DNA of 64,000 nucleotides, taken from Nemophila menziesii. Lineage: Eukaryota > Streptophyta > Magnoliopsida > Boraginales > Hydrophyllaceae. The notes beneath the pieces were generated by a model. The model was not told where the DNA came from. It searched no databases and worked only from the letters and a program-made list of their open reading frames with translations. A program made the translations under genes and the position numbers. Within the stretch, counting starts at the first letter, position 1. Each line of letters opens with the position of its first letter. Location of the stretch: the NCBI GenBank assembly GCA_029959085.1, contig JARWIR010000005.1, positions 4,838,501-4,902,500 on the forward strand, given 5' to 3'. Positions 1 to 10,000 of the stretch are shown here, piece by piece.

Positions 1-600
1 TGTTTATGAAAATAATTAATAGTTATGATATAAATATTAGAAAATAAAAACAACAACACATGGGTAACTTTTACGAAGGGAACAGTAGGTCGCGCAAATG
101 TTGGAGCTGATTTTGAGGCCCCTATGGACATTGACGGAGATACACAGCTGGATTTTAACAACGAGGGAATAGGTCTAATACTTAAGTCATCGGACCCGGA
201 CTTACGGAAAACTGATGATTTAGAATATCAATGGTTCCGGAAACCCAACTGGAGGGACGGGACTCGGACGAGCTTATGGAACCTCAGGTGGAGGACGACC
301 AGGTAATCGTCTGATCCTCTTGTCCCTTTATTACTAATAGTTTTTTATGTGTACACAGATTAGAAATATAGGTTGTTGGGGAACGAGTTTCAATGCGGAA
401 CAGGAGGTTGAGAAATGTGTCCGTCAAGGAGAATCAGACCAGGCTGCTGCACCAGCAGGTGAGCCCGTCTAGAAGGAGTATTTTGCAGCACAGGGACGTG
501 CGAATGAAGTTGGAGCTATTGAAGCTCATCCAATTCAGCAATAGGTGCTGAATTGCTGATTAATGGGCTTGAAAGAAGAGTTATGGCAGCTGGGTGTACT
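1..600. other. Unrecognised DNA with one short ORF
   Basis: The only noticeable reading frame is 124-306 (+), a 60-codon acidic peptide resembling nothing I know. It precedes the RNase H relic at about 640 and could belong to the same dead element, but no reverse transcriptase or gag motif is visible. Treated as non-genic. Confidence 0.3.
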
Positions 601-639
601 TGGTAGGGAGGTATGTTGCGAGAAATCTGTTGGAGGCCG

Positions 640-935
640 AGTTACTTGCTTTGGGTTACACATGGCGGTGTGCTAGGGTTACACATCAATTACTATCGAA
701 ACTGACTCGTGTGAGTTGTATGCGCTAGTGAAGGGCAATGCAAACCTAAGAGACTTTTCGAATGAGGTACTTAGAAAGTATCGTGATATATTGCCATCCA
801 AGGAGCATTTTGAATTAGTTTAGAACTTTCGCGAAACTAACAAGCATGCAGATTAGATTGCCAAGCATGCTATGACTACTAGTCAGAGATCAGTATGGTT
901 AGGCTGTACCACGAATTTGTTTAGTTAGTCAATAA
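640..935 (+). pseudogene. RNase H-like (RVT_3 type) relic
   Basis: Conceptual translation gives fragments of the plant RNase H-like domain seen at the C-terminus of LINE-type ORFs: an AELLAL-type helix near 650, TDSCELYALVKG near 705, EVLRKYRDILPS near 765, and NFRETNKHAD-IAKHAM near 830-870. The HAD-x-IAK part resembles the usual C-terminal Asp motif. Frame changes and stops interrupt it, including a TAG inside HAD-IAK. It is a non-functional retroelement fragment; the parent family cannot be assigned. Confidence 0.55.
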
Positions 936-2206
936 AGTTAGGAAGTAAAAAGCTTCCTGGTCTGTTAGACCTCACATTTTCTTTTCTTTTGGCGGGTATC
1001 AACCTATCATTTTCCTCTATCAATCAACCTTGTGGGGATTTTTCTTTTTTTTTTTGTTTTGGTCGAACTGTAGGGAAGTTGAAATAAGAAGCAAAAACCT
1101 TAGAATAAATATAAAATAAGAGCAGAGCCTTAAATCGTACACGAAATTCGAAAAGAAACTAGCAAAAAAACGTTGGTGGATAAGATTTGTTGGACAAATT
1201 AACAAAGACATGCTAAAGTCCATTCCTAGTGGGCCCGTCTTTTCTTTTTGTTCAATTAGTGGCCCGTCTATTTGGCTGGATTATGTATTTTTGTGAGGCA
1301 GATTAGCATATAAAACGTGCACACAAAACTCCAATTACTTTTTTTTTTTTTTTTTAATACATAAGAGAGCCACTTTGAATTCGGAGTAAATATCTTCAAT
1401 GAGATTTGATTTCAGTACCTTTTGGTCTCTATAGAATAACCTAATCACTAGGCTAACTGTCGATCTCCAATTACCCTTTAATGGTGTAGCTTATAAATCA
1501 TGTTGGTCCGATCTTATTAACATACTCATATTCTTTGTGTTGGTTTAGGAATGTTATTTTTACAAGGATTTGAAAGATTAAAAGAATGTAAGAATAAATA
1601 TCACTGGCTTTTGATCATTTAATTTAGTAGGTGTAAATTCAAACCAAGTCAATAACTTCAAATCTAAAATAATTTTCTTATGTAAAAAAAAAAAAAATAA
1701 GATCATTAATTACTCTAACCATTACAGATGTAATTGATTATAAACTTTGTGAAAGATAGTTGAATGAAAATAACAATGCAATATCATAAAGAATATATCA
1801 GGACGATATAATTTATCCACTCCAAAGGTTTAGACTTTTGACTATCTAATATTCTAATCTATCAAAATGAATTAGATATTCAACATAAAAAAAAAGGCAA
1901 CTAGTTGGGCAGTCATTTAATTTTCATGGTAAGGAAATTATTATTAAAATAGTATTTCAAAACTTACTTAATTATACCATGCTTATTTTATTTTTTGATA
2001 ATGCTTAGATATTATTTTAAATCATATCATCATTTTATCGCTTTTTATATAAATCAATTGTGAAAAAGAGAGAAAATGATAAATGAGGAAAAAAAATTAT
2101 ATGATTGGTCTACTTCTACCCAAAAACTGATAAAAAAAATTAATACTATTTGAGATAATATCAAACATTACTCTTTTTTAATATCCAAGAATATTTGTCA
2201 CGCTAT
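936..2206. other. AT-rich intergenic DNA, no gene seen
   Basis: Short poly-A and poly-T runs, with no ORF of recognisable content on either strand. The predicted peptide at 1020-1223 (-) is low-complexity and is not supported as a gene. Confidence 0.5.
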
Positions 2207-2927
2207 TAACTCTAGGATCATTTAGATTTTTGGCTAAAATCAAAACTGAATCGAATTATTCAGTTCTTTATAATTTAAAATCATAAATGATTTGTATTTG
2301 GTTCTATATTGGTTTGTTTCGGTTTGCTTTTTGATTCGCTCTAAATTCGGATTCTTAGTCCAATAAATTTCGTCAGCCCATTTCTCAAAATATATATTGT
2401 CTAATATAGACTAATATATTAATATAACTAGACTACTATTACATATCCACAGTGAACATTTTATATATCAATTAAATAGAAATTCATAATCAAACAACAA
2501 ATATCATAATTTACCATTCTAAATAACTTCATGAACTTAAAACAATTACTTTTGAATTCTTATAATCATAATAAATAAGATTGAATAAGTAATTGATACT
2601 TACTAATATAATCATAAGTGATGTAATAAAAGACTCTAATAACGCCTCTAAATAGTAAAACAAAACTTTCATATAAATGATAAATTCTCACCAAAAGTTT
2701 TCTCCCACATAATTCTTATAAAAAATTCTCACATTATCTATTTTTTCTTTCGTTAGTTCGAATTATGTTCGATTTTTTTTTTTTGATTTTTGCTTAGGAA
2801 ACAGAGCCGAAACAAAAAAATCTGAATTTTGAAAAATTGAAAACCGAACCATTTGGTTTTTTAGTTTACAGTTTTTTTGTTCGGTTTGGTTTTTTGGTTC
2901 TCATTTGCTCAGTCCTAATCAACTCTA
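2207..2927. mobile_element. Non-autonomous hAT-like element with 8-bp TSD
   Basis: An AT-rich block is flanked by TAACTCTA (2207-2214) and CAACTCTA (2920-2927), a 7/8 match as expected for an old hAT target duplication. The right end reads GCTCAGTCCTAAT; its complement (ATTAGGACTGAGC) is only loosely mirrored by the left end (GGATCATTTAGAT). Subterminal DNA is full of short CGGTTTGG/CCGAACC motifs on both strands (2320-2370 and 2815-2900), a common hAT feature. There is no transposase ORF. Confidence 0.45.
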
Positions 2928-2934
2928 GTATAGA

Positions 2935-3830
2935 CAAGTTTTGGTGGGGCAAGAATTTAAAAAACTAATACACAATAGGGACAAAGACTCACTCTGTGTC
3001 TCCAAATTTGATAGAGGTGTGGGATATAAAGAAACATACTTAATGAATGTGGCCCTTTTAGGCAAACAGACTTGGAATTTAGTTCAAAAACAAAACACTT
3101 TTCTACAAAGAGTCTTATAAAGAAAATATATTCTCATCACTCTTTCCTAGAAGCCAAGATAGAGCATTCACCTTCAATAGGGTTGGAGAAGCCTTCTGTA
3201 AGGTAGAAAAGTATTTATGAATAATATAAACTGCAAGAATAAAAATGGTAATATTATATATACAAAAAGATAAATGGATAACAAATATTAATAGAGTTGT
3301 AAAACCAAGTAACACTAATACCCTCATGCTCAATGAGTTGTTTAATCATGATAGTAGAACTTGGAACATTGAAAAAGTAAAATCTCTTTTTAACCCAATT
3401 ATAGTAGAAATTATTACATTCACATGCCACATTCTATCTTTGAGTGTCATGACTCATGATATCTGCTTTTGGACAAAGCAAAAGATGGTAACTATACCGT
3501 TAAATTTGCATATTATATTCTAAAAAAGAAAAAAAAGTACTAAATGCTTCTCCTACTAAGGCAAAACCATCATCTCTACACTATTATGAATTAGAATAAT
3601 TTAAAGCAATTTGGAATATGAATAGTTACCCCAACATTTGAAACTTTATTTGGGAAATTTGCAAAAATAATCTCCCTAATAAGATCAACTTTTTAAACTA
3701 AAAATGCTCTAAAAATATAATTTGTAGAGTTTGCAATATAGAGGAAGAGAATACTGAGCACCTCATTTTTGCTTCTAGTTGTGCCATTGTTTTTGTTATT
3801 AGGTACTATAAACAATTCCTTATTAAAGGA
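2935..3830 (+). pseudogene. LINE (L1-type) ORF2 C-terminal relic
   Basis: Translation gives, in order, an FWWGK motif at about 2938, a SVSPNLIEVWDIK segment (the region after the RT domain), then in 3245-3523 a stretch resembling the linker before zf-RVT (DKWITN, LFNHDSRTWNIEKVKSLFNP, DICFWTK). Further zf-RVT-like fragments follow to about 3800 (the PNKINFL and EHLIF region). Stops and frame changes are frequent, and the RT catalytic core is absent, so this is an ancient truncated copy. Confidence 0.6.
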
Positions 3831-4140
3831 GGATAAAAAAAATCTGAAATCACAACACCAACTAAAGTCGAAGCACAGGGAGTTTTAATGGGTTGTGAAG
3901 CATCAATCAAATGATGTTACTAATACTCAATACCCTCAAATAAAAATCCAGAATATTTGCTCATAAAAGTTTACTCATAACTCTAATCAAGGTACAAGTC
4001 CACAAGTATATATAATCTATTAGAATATACGTAATATCGTAATGAGGGGTCCCATTGAGTTTCTTGGTAAATTTTAACGAAATAGATTGAATATGTATCA
4101 TACCCCAAAGGAATGATATACTCTTTTTTCTTTATCGAAT

Positions 4141-4445
4141 TTTGTCCTTATCGTTCATGAAACAGCTCTGCTGCAATGGATGGTAGAGGGTCCATAGTAC
4201 CCGAAGCACTGGAGTGATCCAGTAGAGGAAGGGGCCTAGAAGTGCCTACTATTACACCACACTAGACTTGGCTCTACACATTTACAGAGCTAACCCCTAT
4301 CCATTGCCTGGCAGAGCTAAGGGGGCTTCAATCTTTACTCTTTAACCCAATCTTTGCTCAGGCTAACGGGGTCTTACTTATTCAGGGGAAGAGTGAAGCC
4401 TCGAAAAGCACTGTTGAGAGGAAGTCACTTGGCCCCTCTTCATTC
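4141..4445. other. GC-richer unrecognised insert, possibly organellar
   Basis: About 300 bp with visibly higher GC than the flanks and no low-complexity runs, with abrupt edges against copia-like DNA. The style (GGAGTGATCCAGTAGAGG, CCTCGAAAAGCACTG) recalls plant mitochondrial intergenic DNA, but this is impression only. No ORF is recognised. Confidence 0.25.
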
Positions 4446-4489
4446 TCTACAGGGTTTTCTTGATAAGGGTTTGATTAGACATATCTTTT

Positions 4490-4853
4490 AATGAATATTC
4501 AAGGGGTAGTGTTATGAGATGTTTATTTAAGTGGAATTTCAACATACTCGAGAAAAGTGTGTTTTCACTTCAATAAGAAATATACTGATAGTATTGTATG
4601 AGGACAATGCTGCTTGTATCACCCAAATTCAAAATGATTACATCAAAGGCGACAAACGAAAAATATATCACCTAAGTTTTTCTACACGCACAAGTTATAC
4701 AAGAATGTGAATATTAATATTTATCAAATACAATCATATTCATGTAACAATTTTGCAGATTTGTTCACCAAAGTATTGTCAACCATAACATTCAAATAAA
4801 TAATTCACAATATTGGAATGCATCAACTCAATGATCTTTTACGAGTATCAATG
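4490..4853 (+). pseudogene. Ty1/copia relic: LTR-like start and RNase H end
   Basis: At 4495-4512 the sequence CAAGGGGTAG followed by TGTTATGAGATG looks like a copia polypurine tract plus LTR start. From about 4590 translation matches the C-terminus of copia RNase H: VLYEDNAACITQIQ, YIKGDKRKIYH, FADLFTKVLST, then IGMHQLNDLL. Stops and small indels break the frame. Its 3' continuation is probably 31288-31470, displaced by the nest of younger elements. Confidence 0.65.
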
Positions 4854-5397
4854 GGAAGCGTCACGGCCGGTCCTGGGAAGAGGCCAAAGAGACCATGGCC
4901 TTGCCCCCCTCCCAAATTCTTATAATTTTAAGGCCCCATATATTTCTATATATAAGTATAATTTTTTTATTTATTTAAAAATACCATGATTTGGCCCAAT
5001 CTAAAACAAATAAATGCTAGATATATCTTATTTTATATATATATATATTAGAAATATCACAACACATGTAAATTTTTTTGTTTTCTATTTTAAATTATTT
5101 TTTAATTTATTATGGTATTATTTTATAACTCTAAAAATAAAAACAAAAATACCTACAAAGCAGTAAATCACATAAAGTGAGTCGTGACTTGACTCGAAAC
5201 AAACTCAATAATCGTACAGACAAAACACATAATACACAAATATGCAATTAGAAAAATGGTAGAGAAGAGAGAAAACATACTCTTCGAGTCTATTGCCCCG
5301 CGTGTCAACACCAAGATAGGTGTTTGAGTATAATATGTTGTATGTATGTTTGAGTAGGGAAGAAAAGAGAAAGATAATATGCAGTAATTAACTTGGG

Positions 5398-5402
5398 TAT
5401 AT
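5398..5402. repeat. Target site duplication of E1, left copy
   Basis: TATAT immediately precedes the TG of the E1 5' LTR and is repeated at 31083-31087 directly after the CA end of the 3' LTR. Five bases is the expected Ty3/gypsy TSD size. Confidence 0.85.
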
Positions 5403-6964
5403 TGATGTCTCCCTAATTGTTCTTATTTTCGACCCTTGGGAGACATCATTTTTTGTGTTTACTTAGTTAATTTGATAGACTTTTGGACTTAATATGCAAT
5501 AATTCGGAATTCCCTTTTTATTTCTAGCATTTTTAATTTATTAAACTTTTGCGCGTAATATTGGTATTTTTAGTGAAAAGTTTACAGGTTTTAGATGTTA
5601 GCTAGGAGAGGAATCTGAGGAGAAAGTCAAAGATCGTGAAGTAGAGTCAAGACTTGAAGATAAATCCCGAAGATATTATTTTTAGAGCTGAAAATCCATT
5701 TTCCAGGCCATAGAGTGCTGATTTCGAGGTGCTTAAGCGATGATTTAGCCGCTGACCTTTGAAGAGTAAACATTCCTTATCGAGTTACGAAACTTTAGCA
5801 ACTAGAATGAGGTCAATCGGAGTCATAACGCATCGGGAAAAGCCGTTTTAGTGAAGGTGTATCAGCAGTTACGGGATTTTGGGCTTAGAAAGTGGGCTTG
5901 GACATTTAACTAATATTCTATTTTCTGGTCCAAGCCCTAGAACGAATTTATGCTTATAAAAGGAGGTCTGGACTTCTATTTTTCACACAATTCACATTCC
6001 ACAAGATTAAACACCAGAGAGAAGCAACAGAAGGAAGAAAGAAGAAGCTACAAGAGCTGGAGTGGGTCTATAGCTCCGTTCGTAGTCATTCCAATTCCGG
6101 AAATTAGGTTCTTTTTATATTTTAATTTTGTAATCAATATGAATTCCATTTCTTTCAATTTAGTTTTTAATTTTAATATGAGCTAAGCTTTTAAAAGTGG
6201 TTGAGAACAAACAATGGGTGAATCTTAATTTTATGAAATAACGAATGTTGAATTTGGGTTTCTGTTAAATTAAATTAGATTGGGTTTATTACTCTTTTCG
6301 ATAATTTGTGATTATTTACTGATTTTAGAGTCGCGAACTAAGATTAGGTATTAGTATCTAAGCTATCCCACATAAGTGGCGTGTGGATCATCCTGACGGA
6401 GGGTTTAGGTATAGAATTAATTATTCAATCTAGGATAAAAGCTATTGATTCTGACGAACTTAGTTAATTCTAGGGTCAATGAGGTAAAACACTTAATCAT
6501 CCAACGGTGGATCATATTTACCCTGACGGGACTAGTGACACTTTAGGATCGCCTTATAGTCCACCCTGACGGGGGTATAAGGAATTTAGAATCCCGACCA
6601 TTGTAATTGACCAATTTAGCCCTTAAACAACATAAGTTAGGAAGTAAAATTAGGAGGATCCTTGCGTTCTCAAGTACTACTTCTCATATTGCGTTTTCAC
6701 TCATTTTACTTGCGTCTTAGCTTTTACTTGCATTTATAATTTGTCTTTCATTTAGTAGTCTTAATCAACAAAACCAAACAAACATATTTTATTTACTTGC
6801 TTTCATAAGTGCAACCAATCATTATTTGCTAAACATTGTAGTCAACCATCCCGTCCTTGGAACGAATCTGTATTATCATACATACTACTTGGGACAACCG
6901 TACACTTGCGGTTGTGGTTCGATTAGCATTTGCATTTATTTTTAGAACACACAAAGGACCACCA
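5403..6964 (+). repeat. E1 5' LTR (1562 bp)
   Basis: Begins TGATGTCTCC and ends ACCACCA. It contains a TATA box at 5955 and, downstream in the transcribed part, three CCTGACGG-type motifs (about 6391, 6521, 6564). The first 46 bases form a 10-bp stem with a 26-nt loop. Differences from the 3' LTR lie near 5452, 5615, 6366, 6475 and 6706. Confidence 0.93.
5955..5960 (+). promoter_or_regulatory. TATA box of E1 5' LTR
   Basis: TATAAA in the context CTTATAAAAGGAGG, 552 bases into the LTR. It is conserved in the 3' LTR at 30073-30078 and at the equivalent place in E2, so it probably marks the U3/R boundary about 30 bp downstream. Confidence 0.65.
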
Positions 6965-6970
6965 AGTTTT

Positions 6971-6988
6971 TGGCGCCGCTGCCGGGGA
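6971..6988 (+). other. E1 primer binding site (tRNA-Asp type)
   Basis: TGGCGCCGCTGCCGGGGA starts six bases after the LTR end and complements the 3' end of plant tRNA-Asp with about one mismatch. Athila elements commonly use this primer. It primes minus-strand DNA synthesis. Confidence 0.8.
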
Positions 6989-7098
6989 CGGTAGCGTGTG
7001 ACCACGGTGTTTATCCTTTAGTGATAAGTGCATTTATTTTATTTTATCAGTTTTACGCTTTTTGTTTGTTAGCTTTTTCAGGTTTTTAGGTTTGGTGT

Positions 7099-10000
7099 AT
7101 GCGAAGAAGGCTATTCAAGGATCTAGAGCCAGCACCTCCGATCCTTAGTAGTCCAGAATCGTTGATCAGACTTGCGAACAGAAGAAGAAGAGAACGAGAA
7201 GCTTTAGAAGTAGAAGAATTAAGTAACAGAATGGAGAATATCACTATTCAAGGTCAACAGAATGGACAAGGCCAGTTAGATGCAAATGGCCAACCTTTAG
7301 CTCCAGGCGTTATTCCTCAAGTTCAACCACCAAATCCTAATCCTCAAGTCCAGATAGTGATGAATCAAGATCCGTGGTTTACTGATGGTCCTCCAGAAGT
7401 TCCATTCCGCGCTCCTGCTATAGGAGTAGGTGCTCCAGATATTAATGTTCCGAGATTCCGTCCAGATTCGGGTATGCTAGCTCAGTTCCAAAAATTTGGA
7501 AATTTTCGCGGAAGACCATCGGAAGATCCTCTTAAAGCGGTACAGAAATTCAAACAGATATGTGATTCTTATATCACACAAGGGGTTTCAAGAGAACAGA
7601 TGTATTTTGCTGCTTTTAAATTCTTTGTCATTGATGGAGCAAGTGAATGGCACGATACGCAAGATCCTACGAAGATTACTAATTGGGACCAATTAGAGAT
7701 TGCGTTCTTTAACAGGTATTACCCAAGTAACATGAGGTTAGATGCTGAATTAGAATTGACGCATTTCCGTCAAGAGTATGAGGAAACTGTGGGTAGGAGT
7801 TTGACAAGATTTCAGATGTGTTTGCGGAAAGTTCCCAATCATGGCTTTTCAGAACAACAACAGTTAAAGATCTTTTATAGAGGCCTTGATGGAACTTCGA
7901 GAGAAAAATTGGATACGCTATGTGGTGCAGGTTTTCTTCAAGTTCAACCCGCTCATGCCAAGATCATTTTAGAGAGAACAGTCAAGAATGAAGTTGGGTG
8001 GAGCTCAGTAAGAACACCAGTTAAGGGAGTAAATAATGTTGACATGGAAGAGAAATTTGCTACGTTTGAGAATAAGATCCAGAATACCATAGAGCAACAA
8101 TTGAAGCAGCTTACTTTAGCTGTAAAAGAAGGTTTTTCGAGTAAGAAGGTAGCTGTGCATGCTGCACAAGAGGTTTATATGTGTTCAATTTGTAAGGTAG
8201 ATGATCATGATGAGGAAAGTTGTCCGAATAACCAAGAATCAGTGAATTTTATGTCCAATAGAGGTAATTTCAATTCAAGTGGTAATAGATATCAGCCTAA
8301 CAGAAACCATCCTGGGTTTCAATACTCAAATCCCAATGGGGCAGCCAGTCCTACTTACGCGTATCAGCCGCGTCCTCAAGGCAACAACTATAATCCAAGA
8401 CCACACAACAATCATCAAGGAGGACAGAATCAAAACAACTATGTACAAAGACAAGCTCCTCAGAATACCTACGATGAGAATTAAACCAGAAAGCTTTACC
8501 TGCCCATCCACAAGAAGGAGTAGTTACCCTTCAGAAAACCGTTGAAAATTTGATTGCTCTTCAAACACAAGCTTTGGAACGTCAAAACGCAGCTGAAGCA
8601 AATATGAAGATTTTCCAGAATCAGCTAAGCCAAATTAATAAACAGCTGAATCAGCGTCCACAAGGGCAACTTCCTAGCGATACGGAAAATCCAACACAAC
8701 GTGAAGATTGCAAGGCTGTTACATTAAGAAGTGGTAAGAACCTCCCTCCACCTCCTTTTCCCGTTATGAAAGAGAAAGAAGTCCCAAGAAAAGAAAAGGA
8801 AGTGGGTGAGAAAGAGAAAGAGAATGAGAAAGATAGTGAGGTGGAAGAAATAGAAAGACCAAGAGAAATTCCGAAAAAGAGAGATGAAATTGTAAGCAAT
8901 CGCCCTCCACCACCGTTTCCATCACGAGTTCAGAAAAAGGGTGATATGGTTGATTTTCAGAAGTTCTTTAATAGAGTGAAGGGTTTGAGTATTAATATTC
9001 CGTTACTTGAGGCAATTCGAGATATCCCTAAGTATACGAAGTTTTTGAAGAGGGCCCTCACTAATAAAAGGCCCTACTGTGATAATGAGATGATTGGCCT
9101 TCCTGAAGAGTGTAGTGCGATTTGCCAGAGTAAATTACCTCCGAAGTTAGTTGATCCGGGGAGTTTCACGATTCCCATATCGATTGGAGAAGAATGGAAA
9201 GGAAAGGCGCTATGCGATTTGGGGGCAAGCATCAACTTGATGCCCAAGTCAGTCTTTGATAAGCTTAAAATTGGAAACGCGAGACCTACCTCTATGGTCT
9301 TGCAAATGGCGGACAGGTCTCTTGCTCATCCTGAAGGCCGCATTGAGGATGTTCTTGTTAAGGCAGGTACACTTATATTTCCTGTTGATTTCGTAATTCT
9401 TGAATACAATGCAGATAGAAATGTCCCCATTATTTTGGGTAGACCGTTCCTAGCTACAGGAAGAACATTGATCGATGTAGAAAATGGCGAATTGACAATG
9501 AGGATACAAGATGAGGAAGTGAAATTCAATGTATTTCGAGCTATGAAATTCCCAGATTCTCAGGAAGATTGCTTCAAAATGGATGTAGTAGAGCAAGCAT
9601 CGCAAGAGGTATTTAATTGCTTAAATTTTGATGATATCTTGCAGGCTGCTTTGACATTAGATTCACCTGAGATGATGGAGGAGCTTACCGAAACAGTGGC
9701 AGCTCTAAATTCTGAAAATCCAAAGTATAGGCGTCTTGCCTATGAACCTGTTCGAGAACCGGGGGAGATTATTCCTAAAAAGAAGCCTTCAATTGAATCT
9801 CCTCCGGAGTTGGAAGAAAAACCATTACCAGCACACTTGAGGTATGCATATTTGGGTACTAATGAAACTCTACCTGTTATTGTTTCAGCTAATTTAACAG
9901 GTCCTCAAGAAGATAAACTGTTGCGTGTGTTAAGAGCCAACAAAGAAGCAATAGGTTGGACAATTGCTGATATCAAAGGCATTAGTCCATCCTATTGTCA

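Noticed and set aside
5950..6186. 78-codon ORF in the E1 LTRs
   Set aside because: Present in both E1 LTRs only because they are duplicates; not open at the same place in E2 LTRs and overlaps the TATA/leader region.
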